Positions 5,883-12,652 of a DNA stretch of 12,848 bases are shown in pieces. Source of the stretch: Hyphomicrobiales bacterium (GTDB taxonomy: Bacteria > Pseudomonadota > Alphaproteobacteria > Rhizobiales > Hyphomicrobiaceae); the NCBI GenBank assembly GCA_017304275.1, contig JAFKKW010000344.1:1-12848 (forward strand), read 5' to 3'. The position numbers and the translations under genes are program-made. A model generated the notes under the pieces. The model was not told the origin of the DNA. It worked only from the letters and a program-made list of their open reading frames with translations, and searched no databases. The first letter of the stretch is position 1. Each line of letters begins with the position of its first letter.

Positions 5883-6511
5883 TAGTTGGAAGACTTGCTG
5901 CTACCGCGCTCATCGGAACCTTTTTCCTGTCGACGATCGCGGGTGAAGGTCAAGCTGCCGATCAGGTGTTTACCGCCAAGCTGACGCCCCTCAATGCTGC
6001 GAAGATCGGGACTTCAGCCACAGGCGATGCGCGGCTGGTCGTTGCAGACGGGAAACTCACCGTGGCAATCGATCTCAAGGGGTTGCCACCGGGAATGCAT
6101 CTTCAGCATTTCCACGGCTTCCCGGACGGCAAGGACGCCTCGTGCCCCACAAGCGCAAACGATGCCAACGGTGACGGCTACATCGACCTCGTCGAGACCG
6201 AGCCGGTCGCGGGCACGACGATGGTGCCCTTCCATGCGCATCCTGCGACGCTCGAAATTCCGAGCGATAGCTATCCCGTCGCGGACGAGAGCGGCGCTGC
6301 ACACTATGCAAACACGGAAAGCGTGGCGGATCTGGAAAACGCCCTCAAGGAGAAGTTCAAGTCGCCTGTTCTCGCTTTGGAGACGCGCGTCATCTTCGTG
6401 CACGGGGTGAAAAGCGATACCGCGTTGCCCGACAGCGTGAAATCTCTTCCGGGCGTCCCGGCGCAGGTCACGATACCCATCGCCTGCGGAAAGATCGAAG
6501 CGGCGAAGTGA
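5879..6511 (+). CDS. Secreted Cu/Zn-SOD-like protein with EF-hand-like loop
   Basis: A 210-aa exported protein. Residues 1-27 form a signal peptide, with likely cleavage after GQA. The mature part has a pattern resembling Cu/Zn superoxide dismutase or CHRD-type beta sandwiches: HLQHFHG (74-80), Cys89, FHAHP (118-122), VIFVHGV (171-177) and IACGKI (201-206). The two cysteines match the positions of the SOD disulfide, and the HxH and VHG motifs match its copper-ligand positions. The catalytic Arg that precedes the last Cys in SOD (S-R-L-A-C-G) is absent (I-P-I-A-C-G), so dismutase activity is doubtful. Between the His motifs, residues 95-106 (DANGDGYIDLVE) fit a 12-residue EF-hand calcium loop. 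The start has AAAGGAGA (5863-5870) eight bases upstream. It probably acts in the periplasm or cell envelope. SOD kinship is my inference from spacing; confidence in a secreted metal-binding protein is higher. Confidence 0.75.
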   Translation: MIVGRLAATALIGTFFLSTIAGEGQAADQVFTAKLTPLNAAKIGTSATGDARLVVADGKLTVAIDLKGLPPGMHLQHFHGFPDGKDASCPTSANDANGDGYIDLVETEPVAGTTMVPFHAHPATLEIPSDSYPVADESGAAHYANTESVADLENALKEKFKSPVLALETRVIFVHGVKSDTALPDSVKSLPGVPAQVTIPIACGKIEAAK

Positions 6512-6524
6512 TCAAGCCCGTGCC

Positions 6525-6869
6525 ATGACTTACGTCGTCACAGAGAACTGCATCAAGTGCAAGTATACGGACTGCGTGGAAGTATGCCCGGTGGATTGCT
6601 TCTACGAGGGCGAGAACATGCTCGTCATTCATCCGGACGAATGCATCGACTGCGGCGTCTGCGTCCCGGAATGTCCCGCGGAGGCGATCTTCGCCGACAC
6701 CGAGCCACAGGCAACGCCCCACTGGCTGGAGATCAACCGACTCTATGCGGATCTCTGGCCCAACATCACGGCGAAAAAAGCGCCGCTCCCCGACGCGGAC
6801 AAGGAGAACGGGCGAAAGGGCAAGGAGACCGATCTATCTCCACAGCCCGCTTCCGAGGAGATCACATGA
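6525..6869 (+). CDS. fdxA: Seven-iron ferredoxin, FdxA type
   Basis: A 114-aa soluble electron carrier with one [3Fe-4S] and one [4Fe-4S] cluster. All nine conserved cysteines of Azotobacter ferredoxin I are present: Cys9, 12, 17, 21, 25, 40, 43, 46 and 50. By analogy Cys9/17/50 bind the [3Fe-4S] cluster and Cys21/40/43/46 the [4Fe-4S] cluster. The C-terminal part (HWLEINRLYADLWPNIT) is also typical; a polar tail of about 30 residues follows. The ATG is 14 bases after the previous stop with only a weak ribosome site, so translation may depend on the upstream gene. Its stop overlaps the next start (ATGA). In this operon it may supply electrons to, or reflect repair of, NO-damaged enzymes; this is inference. 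Confidence 0.93.
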   Translation: MTYVVTENCIKCKYTDCVEVCPVDCFYEGENMLVIHPDECIDCGVCVPECPAEAIFADTEPQATPHWLEINRLYADLWPNITAKKAPLPDADKENGRKGKETDLSPQPASEEIT

Positions 6870-7156
6870 CGCCGCCTCGCGCGCTGCCGCAGGGCATGAC
6901 CTGCTACAAGACGACCACGCACTTCACGCGCGATAACGTACCCAAGAGCCTGCTCGCGTCCCATAGCGTGAAAGCGGGCGTCTGGGGGCTGCTGCGTGTG
7001 GCGCGCGGCCGCATACGGTATTGCGTCGACGGCAATCCGCCGTCCTCCGAGATCGTACACGGCGGCCAATCCGCAGTCATCGCGCCCGAGACACTCCATC
7101 ACGTCGAGTTCATCGACGTCGAGGGCGCGTTCTTCATCGAGTTCTATCGGTCGTAG
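6866..7156 (+). CDS. DUF1971 / YeaR-type cupin protein
   Basis: A 96-aa single-domain cupin-like protein of the DUF1971 family, also seen in E. coli YeaR and as an N-terminal part of some TehB proteins. Visible family features: LPQGMTCYKTTTHFT (7-21), LLASHSVKAGVWGLLRV (29-45), and IAPETLHHVEFIDVEGAFFI (72-91), ending EFYRS. The ATG overlaps the fdxA stop (ATGA) and has GAGGAG five bases upstream. E. coli yeaR is a known NsrR- and nitrate-controlled gene, so its presence downstream of NsrR-type operators is consistent. The biochemical function is unproven; it may bind metal or a small molecule. Confidence 0.87.
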   Translation: MTPPRALPQGMTCYKTTTHFTRDNVPKSLLASHSVKAGVWGLLRVARGRIRYCVDGNPPSSEIVHGGQSAVIAPETLHHVEFIDVEGAFFIEFYRS

Positions 7157-7268
7157 GCCCGGAACTCCGCGTCGAAAGCCGCACCACGCCGGCTCGCAGC
7201 GCGTCGATTGTCCTATCCCACACCGTCGACACCCGGCTTGGACGACAGGCTCGCCCCCAACCGGAGAC

Positions 7269-7286
7269 ATATCCCAACTGGGATAT
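7269..7286. promoter_or_regulatory. 18-bp palindrome upstream of aguA
   Basis: Perfect dyad ATATCCCA-AC-TGGGATAT (8-base arms, 2-base spacer), 61 bases before the aguA ATG. Size and symmetry suit a dimeric activator or repressor; LuxR-family boxes are of this size. The LuxR-type regulator at 9549-10394 is a candidate binder. I found no second copy in the window. Confidence 0.55.
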
Positions 7287-7290
7287 TGAT

Positions 7291-7326
7291 CGATCGGACC
7301 CAAATCCATTCTCATGGGTCCGGTCG
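7291..7326. promoter_or_regulatory. 12-bp-arm inverted repeat before aguA
   Basis: Arms CGATCGGACCCA (7291-7302) and TGGGTCCGGTCG (7315-7326) pair with a single T-G wobble around a 12-base loop (7303-7314). It ends 21 bases before the aguA start, so it could be a 5' leader hairpin affecting translation, or a protein-binding site. No T-run follows, so it is not a normal terminator. Confidence 0.5.
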
Positions 7327-7347
7327 TTCGCATACGTCGATGGAACC

Positions 7348-8469
7348 ATGTCACGGACGCTTGCATCAACGCCGCGCGAGGACGGGTTTCGTGCGCCAGG
7401 GGAGTTCGAACCGAAGGCCGGATGCTGGCTGATCTGGCCGGAGCGGCCCGATACCTGGCGGCTCGGCGCGAAGCCGGCCCAGAAGCTGTTCGCGCGCGTC
7501 GCAAGCGCGATCGCGCAAAGCGAGCCCGTGACCGTCATCGCATCCCGACGCCAGTGGCAGAACGCGCGCACGGTGCTACCGGATGCGGTGCGCGTCGTCG
7601 AGATGTCCACCAACGACTCCTGGCTGCGTGACTGCGGGCCCAACTTCGTCGTCAACGACCGCGGCGACGTGCGCGGCGTAGACTGGACGTTCAATGCTTA
7701 CGGCGGCTTCGACGGGGGCCTCTACCATCCGTGGGACCGGGACGATCTGGTTGCGCGCAAGGTGCTCGAGATCGAGCGCATGGACCGCTATCGCGCCCCG
7801 ATCATCGCCGAGGGCGGCGGGCTGCAGTGCGACGGCGAGGGCACGCTGATTACCACCGAGCAATGCCTTCTCAACAAGAACCGCAACGGTCACCTCGGGA
7901 AACCGGAGGTCGAGCGGCAGCTCAGCGACTATCTGGGGCTCGAAACGGTGATCTGGCTGCCGCGCGGCTTCGCGTTCGACGAGACCGACGGACATATCGA
8001 CGACGTCTGCTGTTTCGTGCGCCCGGGCGTGGTGGCTTTGAGCTGGACCGACGACCGTAACGATCCCCAATACGAGATCGTGCGCGAAGCGGAAGACATC
8101 CTTCTTTCGTCGCGGGATGCGCGCGGACGCCGGCTCAGTGTCCATCGCATTCCCCATCCTCTGCCGATCGAGATGACGGCCGAGGAGAGTGAGGGGCTCG
8201 ACCACGTCGAACACACCTGGTCGCGGCCGGCCGGCAACCGCATCGCGGCGAGCTACATCAACTATTACCCCGGCAACAGCGTGGTCGTGGTCCCAGAGTT
8301 CGGCGGGGAGCTCGACCGTCAGGCCAAGGCGGCGCTCGCCGCACTCTTTCCGAACCACGAGATCGTCGGCATTCCCAACTCCCGTGAGATCCTGCTCGGC
8401 GGCGGGAATGTCGCCTGCATCACGCTGCCCGTCTATGCGGGCCGGCGAAACACTACGCGATCAGAATGA
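7348..8469 (+). CDS. aguA: Agmatine deiminase
   Basis: A 373-aa cytoplasmic enzyme of the peptidyl-arginine-deiminase-like guanidine hydrolase family. It converts agmatine to N-carbamoylputrescine plus ammonia. Family hallmarks: DGFRAPGEFEPKAGCWLIWP (12-31), SWLRDCGPNF (91-100), EGGGLQCDGEG (155-165), ETDGHIDD (212-219) with catalytic His217, and SREILLGGGNVACIT (345-359) with nucleophile Cys357. Length is normal. The reading frame stays open upstream to about 7021, but the family start matches the ATG at 7348; the ribosome site there is weak (GGAA). The upstream dyads may regulate it. The partner enzyme AguB is encoded 2 kb downstream, with a polyamine-binding protein between them. Confidence 0.94.
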   Translation: MSRTLASTPREDGFRAPGEFEPKAGCWLIWPERPDTWRLGAKPAQKLFARVASAIAQSEPVTVIASRRQWQNARTVLPDAVRVVEMSTNDSWLRDCGPNFVVNDRGDVRGVDWTFNAYGGFDGGLYHPWDRDDLVARKVLEIERMDRYRAPIIAEGGGLQCDGEGTLITTEQCLLNKNRNGHLGKPEVERQLSDYLGLETVIWLPRGFAFDETDGHIDDVCCFVRPGVVALSWTDDRNDPQYEIVREAEDILLSSRDARGRRLSVHRIPHPLPIEMTAEESEGLDHVEHTWSRPAGNRIAASYINYYPGNSVVVVPEFGGELDRQAKAALAALFPNHEIVGIPNSREILLGGGNVACITLPVYAGRRNTTRSE

Positions 8470-8525
8470 GGCGCCGGATCGCCGGCGTCCGGGTCAGACC
8501 AGTGCGGACATTGAAAGGACACGTC

Positions 8526-9629
8526 ATGCGCTCCTCGACGACCTTACGGCTTCTCCTTTCCGCGTGTGCGGCGATGTGGGTCACGTCCTCCCGCGCCGAT
8601 GAAGGGAAAGTCGTCAACGTCTACAACTGGTCGGACTACATCGCGCCCGACACCGCCGAAAAATTCACGAAAGAGACCGGCATCAAGGTCGTCTACGACG
8701 TCTATGACGCCAACGAGATGCTGGAAACGAAGCTGCTCACCGGCGGATCGGGCTACGACGTCGTCTATCCGTCGGCGTTTCCGTTCCTCAAGAACCAGGT
8801 CGCGGCCGGCGTGCTTCGCCCCCTCGACAAAGCCAAGGCGCCGAATATCGCCAAGCTGGATCCGCAGGCGCTCGACCTCATCTCGCCCGCCGATCCCGGC
8901 AATGCGCATGCCGTGCCGTACATGGCCGTCACCGACGGCATCGGATACAACGTCGACGAGGTGAAAAAGCGCCTCCCCGACGCGCCGGTCAATTCGTTCG
9001 ACATGGTCTTCAATCCGGAGGTCGTGCAGAAGCTTGCGGATTGCGGCGTCAGCATGATCGACGCGCCGGCCGAGGTCATTCCGATGGCGCTCACCTACCT
9101 CAAGCTCGATCCGCATTCCACGAATCCGGATGACTTCGCCCAAGCTGAAGCGCTGCTGCTCAAGGTGCGCCCGCACATCCGCTATTTCCATTCGTCGCGC
9201 TACATCAACGACCTCGCCAATGGCGACATCTGCGTCGTGCTCGGCTGGTCAGGCGACATCCTTCAGGCGCAACAGCGTGGCGCGGACGCCGACAAGAAGG
9301 TCTCGGTGGCGTACGCAATCCCGAAGGAAGGAACGCTCATCAACTTCGACACGATGGCGATCCCGAAGGACGCACCCCATCCCGCGAATGCCCTGGCATG
9401 GATCGATTTCAATCTACGTCCCGACATCGCGGCCGCGAACTCAAGCTACGTCTCCTACGCCAACGCGGTGCCGGACTCCGTTCCGCTTATCTACGAGGCC
9501 GTGGCCAAGAACCCGGGCGTGTTCCCGCCCGACGACGTAAAGGCGAGGCTATTCGTCGTGCATACCAGCGACGCCAAGGTTCTGCGCCTTCAGAACCGCG
9601 TCTGGACGCGGGTCGTCAGCGGGCAATGA
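8526..9629 (+). CDS. potF: Periplasmic putrescine-type binding protein (PotF-like)
   Basis: A 367-aa ABC-transporter substrate-binding protein. Residues 1-24 are a signal peptide; the mature protein starts near DEGKVVNVYNWSDYIAPDT. Putrescine-binding positions of E. coli PotF are recognisable: the NWSDY motif (34-38), Trp241 and Asp244 in GWSGDI, Phe274-Asp275, and Tyr311 in SYVSYANA. The segment IRYFHSSRYINDLANGDICV (218-237) is nearly the same as in PotF. The ATG at 8526 has AAAGGA (8514-8519) upstream and gives a proper signal peptide; an in-frame ATG at 8466 would add a polar extension. It lies 56 bases after aguA, likely in one operon. No permease or ATPase gene is in the window, so it must use a transporter encoded elsewhere or act as a sensor. 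Ligand could be putrescine or agmatine. Confidence 0.9.
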   Translation: MRSSTTLRLLLSACAAMWVTSSRADEGKVVNVYNWSDYIAPDTAEKFTKETGIKVVYDVYDANEMLETKLLTGGSGYDVVYPSAFPFLKNQVAAGVLRPLDKAKAPNIAKLDPQALDLISPADPGNAHAVPYMAVTDGIGYNVDEVKKRLPDAPVNSFDMVFNPEVVQKLADCGVSMIDAPAEVIPMALTYLKLDPHSTNPDDFAQAEALLLKVRPHIRYFHSSRYINDLANGDICVVLGWSGDILQAQQRGADADKKVSVAYAIPKEGTLINFDTMAIPKDAPHPANALAWIDFNLRPDIAAANSSYVSYANAVPDSVPLIYEAVAKNPGVFPPDDVKARLFVVHTSDAKVLRLQNRVWTRVVSGQ

Positions 9630-10394
9630 GCCGTGCAGGGCTGCGACCTCGCCGTCCCGCGCCAGTGCCAGGAGTTCCACCTGCGAATGGACGCCGAGCT
9701 TCGGATAGATCTTCTTGATGTGATTGCGGACGGTGCCGGGCGAAATCGCAAGCCGGCGCGAGATCGACTTCGCACAGCCGCCGCAAAGAAGAAGCTCGGC
9801 GATCTCTCGCTCGCGGCGGCTGAGCAGGGCGAAGCGCCGCCCCGCGGTGTCGCTCGCCTCCTGGCCGTACCACAGGCCGTGCAGTCGGTCGAGCACGACC
9901 CGGGTGGCCTCGCCCACCGCCTGGACCGCATCCAGCTCCGCGGTGCCGAATGTCGCCTTGCCGCGCATTCGAAGGAAGGTGACGAAGGCCGCCGTGCGAC
10001 GATCGAGATTGAAGACGCCCGTAATCTCGTCGACGCTCTCCGAAGGCTCGTAAAAGTCGCGGTAATAGGGGGAGCGGCGGAAGGCGGTGGGATCGAAAAC
10101 CGCGAGCGGGAGCAAGAAATCCCGTTGCGTTTCGAGGAATGTCTGGAAGAAGGGATCGAGCCGGAAAAGGTGCGCGTCGTAGTCCCGGTTCCAGCGATCG
10201 ATGCCGCCGGCGTCGATGGTCACCGATGCCCCCTCGCGGCGATAGATCCCCACATAGGTGAGGTCGGAATCGATCAGTGCGCGCGCGCCGCAGGCGAACC
10301 GGCTCGCGAGTTCTTCCGGCGAGTTGGCGGTCGCGGCCGCGGCGATGGCGCGGCTCCACTGACCGACCTGGTCGAGGGGAATGTTGCGCTGCAT
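9549..10394 (-). CDS. LuxR-type transcriptional regulator
   Basis: A 281-aa regulator. Residues about 190-245 (LLSRREREIAELLLCGGCAK onward, then SPGTVRNHIKKIYPKLGVHS) are a LuxR/GerE helix-turn-helix. The N-terminal 170 residues look like a small-molecule-sensing domain. W68-x3-Y72 followed by D80-P81 recalls the ligand-pocket spacing of acyl-homoserine-lactone receptors, although no synthase gene is present and the remaining pocket residues are not evident. There is no receiver domain. A 35-residue tail follows the helix-turn-helix; its last 26 codons are antisense to the end of potF. The gene is divergent from aguB (83 bases apart), so control of aguB and possibly aguA/potF is likely. An agmatine or putrescine ligand is speculation. 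Start ATG has only a weak ribosome site. Confidence 0.85.
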   Translation of the reverse strand: MQRNIPLDQVGQWSRAIAAAATANSPEELASRFACGARALIDSDLTYVGIYRREGASVTIDAGGIDRWNRDYDAHLFRLDPFFQTFLETQRDFLLPLAVFDPTAFRRSPYYRDFYEPSESVDEITGVFNLDRRTAAFVTFLRMRGKATFGTAELDAVQAVGEATRVVLDRLHGLWYGQEASDTAGRRFALLSRREREIAELLLCGGCAKSISRRLAISPGTVRNHIKKIYPKLGVHSQVELLALARDGEVAALHGSLPADDPRPDAVLKAQNLGVAGMHDE

Positions 10395-10477
10395 GGCGGC
10401 GAGATTAAACCGTTGCCTGACGGCATCAAGCGGGAAGTTGGCCGAACTGGAATTTCAAGACGATGGGAGCGATCGAG

Positions 10478-11347
10478 ATGCGCAATGTGACGGTCAGCGC
10501 GACGCAAATGGCCTGCGGCTGGGACGAGGCCGAGAACATTCACCGCGCCGAGACGCTCGTGAGGCGCGCAAAATCCGAAGGCGCCGATCTCGTGCTGCTG
10601 CAGGAGCTTTTCGCGACTCCCTACTTTTGCCAGGACCAGCTGCATGAATTTTGGGCACTCGCGCATCCGTTCGACGGCAACGCGCTCATTCGCCACTTCT
10701 CGGACCTCGCCCGCGAACTCAATGTCGTGCTTCCGGTCAGCTACTTCGAGCAAGCCGGCCAGGCTTTCTTCAACAGCATTGCGATCATCGACGCCGACGG
10801 CAGCGTGCTCGGCAACTATCGCAAGAGCCACATCCCGGACGGACCTGGCTACACGGAGAAGTTCTACTTCTCTCCCGGCGACACGGGCTTCAAGGTCTGG
10901 CGCACGAAAGCCGGCGTGATCGGCGTCGGCATCTGCTGGGACCAGTGGTTTCCCGAGGCGGCCCGCTGCATGGCGTTGCTCGGCGCGGAGATCCTTCTCT
11001 ATCCGACGGCCATCGGCTCGGAGCCGCACGATCCCAACCTCGACTCGCGAGATCATTGGCAGCGGGTGATGCAAGGGCATGCGGGCGCCAACCTGATGCC
11101 GCTCGTCGCCTCGAACCGCATCGGCACCGAGCGTGGACGGCGCGGCACCAGCATGACGTTCTACGGCTCCTCATTTGTTGCCGACCAGACGGGGGCCAAG
11201 GTTGCCGAGGCCGACCGGGTCAGCGAGGGCGTGCTCACCGCAAGCTTCGACCTCGATGCCATCGCCCACCAGAGACGGTCATGGGGCGTGTTCCGCGACC
11301 GCCGACCGGAGCTCTACGCGGGCCTTACGAAGCATTCCTCCGACTGA
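10478..11347 (+). CDS. aguB: N-carbamoylputrescine amidase
   Basis: A 289-aa nitrilase-superfamily enzyme. It hydrolyses N-carbamoylputrescine to putrescine, carbon dioxide and ammonia, completing the route begun by AguA. The catalytic triad is visible: Glu43 in LLQELF, Lys116 in GNYRKSHIPDGPGYTEKFYF, and Cys153 in GVGICWDQWFPEAAR. ASNRIGTE (211-218) and the C-terminal RSWGVFRDRRPELY are also typical. The ATG at 10478 is chosen over the in-frame ATG at 10463 because GGGAG (10465-10469) is 8 bases upstream. It is divergent from the LuxR-type regulator and convergent with nothing nearby; the next gene begins about 320 bases downstream. Confidence 0.93.
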   Translation: MRNVTVSATQMACGWDEAENIHRAETLVRRAKSEGADLVLLQELFATPYFCQDQLHEFWALAHPFDGNALIRHFSDLARELNVVLPVSYFEQAGQAFFNSIAIIDADGSVLGNYRKSHIPDGPGYTEKFYFSPGDTGFKVWRTKAGVIGVGICWDQWFPEAARCMALLGAEILLYPTAIGSEPHDPNLDSRDHWQRVMQGHAGANLMPLVASNRIGTERGRRGTSMTFYGSSFVADQTGAKVAEADRVSEGVLTASFDLDAIAHQRRSWGVFRDRRPELYAGLTKHSSD

Positions 11348-11669
11348 ATGAGCCTCGGGCGCAAACCGGCGGCGACGGCTTTTCAGGCATTCATCCGCTC
11401 ATCGGGCGGTTGGAGGGTGGACTTTTACGGCCATCGTCCCCATATCATCTACACTAGCGGCTGAGAGATGCGCGTACTCCCGCCTCGTAGGCGCGCACGC
11501 TTATGCCGTTCTTCGAACACCCTTCCGGCTTTGGCGCGGAGTCTATTCGCCCCCTCGATGCGGCGGCCACCAATGCAGCCCTGTGCTGATCCGTGAGGGA
11601 AAGTGGAGCAACGAGACAAGCTCCAGCCTTGATACCAGACGCGTACCTCACGACAATGGGAGAAGCAAA
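11348..11669. other. Intergenic stretch, no convincing gene
   Basis: I see no supported gene or terminator in these 322 bases. A 28-codon frame (11503-11589, starting MPFFEHPSGFGAESIRPLD) has no ribosome site; its flavour recalls small rhizobial hypothetical proteins and it could be a gene remnant. A minus-strand open frame here also covers the opposite strand of the 11670 gene and is taken as a shadow. Confidence 0.4.
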
Positions 11670-11876
11670 ATGGCGGCTTACAAATTCATGGTTGGCCAGA
11701 GAGTCGTGTTTCACGCTCCGCGCCGAACGGCCGGACCATCGATTTTCACCGTGCTTCGTCGGCTGCCAACGGAGGGGCAAGGGCTTACTTACCGCATAAA
11801 ATCGATCGAGGGGAGCCTGGAGCGCGTCGCAAATGAACACGAGCTCACAAGTCTTCACGAGGAGGCCACCTTATGA
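11670..11876 (+). CDS. Small hypothetical protein, 68 aa
   Basis: A 68-aa soluble protein starting MAAYKFMVGQRVVFHAPRRT. It contains FTVLRRLPTEGQGLTYRIKS and a polar C-terminus with RVANEHEL. The pattern (a short hydrophobic strand, then V-x-L-P-x-E-G and Y-R-I-K-S) resembles a family of small hypothetical proteins I associate with rhizobia; I cannot name a function. GGGAGAAG (11658-11665) provides a ribosome site 4 bases upstream. The frame is open further upstream, but earlier starts lack a ribosome site. Its stop overlaps the next start as ATGA, implying coupled translation. Confidence 0.75.
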   Translation: MAAYKFMVGQRVVFHAPRRTAGPSIFTVLRRLPTEGQGLTYRIKSIEGSLERVANEHELTSLHEEATL

Positions 11877-12118
11877 GCGCTTTCGATTTCAGCGCCCCGG
11901 CAGAGTTGTTCCCGTCTAAAGGCAAAGGCTTGCGGCGCAGGGTGGTCTCCTACAAACGTTTCGACACGGCGGCCGTGGCGATCCGGTATGCTATCGAGGA
12001 GCTGGAGCCCGACAAGCTGGCGGGCGCCGTGCTCGAAGTGAACGAAGACCGGTATGATGATGCTGCAATCAGGCACCTCTACGTGAGCGGGCGCCGAAGA
12101 CAATTGGATCGTACTTAA
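11873..12118 (+). CDS. Small hypothetical protein, 81 aa
   Basis: An 81-aa soluble protein. The N-terminus is Lys/Arg-rich (FPSKGKGLRRRVVSYKRF, about 13-30). The middle (TAAVAIRYAIEELEPDKLAG, 32-51) looks helical, followed by AVLEVNEDRYDDAAIRHLYV (52-71). A clear ribosome site GAGGAGG (11859-11865) precedes the ATG, which overlaps the previous stop. The two genes are almost certainly co-translated. No family with known function is recognised. The sequence just after its stop looks like a decayed coding frame. Confidence 0.72.
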   Translation: MSAFDFSAPAELFPSKGKGLRRRVVSYKRFDTAAVAIRYAIEELEPDKLAGAVLEVNEDRYDDAAIRHLYVSGRRRQLDRT

Positions 12119-12482
12119 TCAGGCGGGCCTGCAGCTTCTTGCATTTGACCGGCGCTGGACTGCGGAAGCCTACGGAAAGGCCCTCGCTCACCGGGCGAAG
12201 GTCTCGTTGATCGTCCATGGTAGCGACAGAACCATGCGTTATTCGAAGCGCGACCTGACCTACTCCGCCTGTCTTTAGGAGCACGTGCTCTTTGGCGATA
12301 CGCTCGTCGCGGCGATCATCGACACCACGGCAGAACTATATCGGACGAATGCGCCCAGCGTGCGCATTTACGAGGCGGATCTGCTGCGAGATCAGATCTG
12401 GGAGGACCGAAGAGGAGCGCTTCACTGGCGAAAGCAGCGCGTTGCTATCCATCGAGAAGCGTCTGAATGCCAACGATCCAAC
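12087..12482 (+). pseudogene. Possible broken gene with an in-frame TAG
   Basis: One frame stays open from 12087, interrupted only by TAG at 12276-12278. Before the stop it reads EDNWIVLNQAGLQLLAFDRR and KVSLIVHGSDRTMRYSKRDL; after it reads GDTLVAAIIDTTAELYRTNA and VRIYEADLLRDQIW. These segments have protein-like mixtures of residues. No ribosome site or start codon is evident at the 5' side. After about 12430 the frame turns Arg/Cys-rich and no longer looks coding, so the 3' end given is approximate. A decayed or frameshifted gene is the simplest reading; chance openness in GC-rich DNA is the alternative. I do not recognise a family. Confidence 0.35.
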
Positions 12483-12490
12483 AGATTAGC

Positions 12491-12652
12491 TTGTGGCGAC
12501 GGGCAAACTCGCGTATCAATGACCATCGATTTTTTGGCCAGCCAATCAGGCCGTCGTCCGCAAGGACGCTTGTTTAGATCCTTCCCAAAAAACGATGACT
12601 CCCGCCCCTGTGTGCGAACACGGGGCTTTCCAGCTATTGATAAGGACAAGTC
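12491..12652 (+). promoter_or_regulatory. cspA promoter and structured 5' leader
   Basis: TTGTGG (12491-12496) and TATCAA (12514-12519) are 17 bases apart and could be a weak promoter. Downstream are two hairpins with GNRA-type loops: CGTCC-GCAA-GGACG (12555-12568), and a stem of GCCCC plus GTGT pairing with ACAC plus GGGGC around GCGA (12604-12626, one bulged T at 12609). Long folded leaders are known to act as cold sensors in E. coli cspA; a similar role here is inferred. The TTT after the second hairpin is too short for a confident terminator. Confidence 0.4.

Noticed and set aside
7021..7347. N-terminal extension of agmatine deiminase
   Set aside because: The extra codons are Arg-rich, overlap the end of the DUF1971 gene, and family proteins start at the equivalent of 7348.
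7576..8358. 260-aa minus-strand frame opposite aguA
   Set aside because: Antisense shadow of a gene with all catalytic motifs intact; no ribosome site or motif of its own.
9633..10490. 285-aa plus-strand frame opposite the LuxR-type gene
   Set aside because: No domain pattern, rich in Arg, Glu and Ala; the minus strand has a clear LuxR helix-turn-helix.
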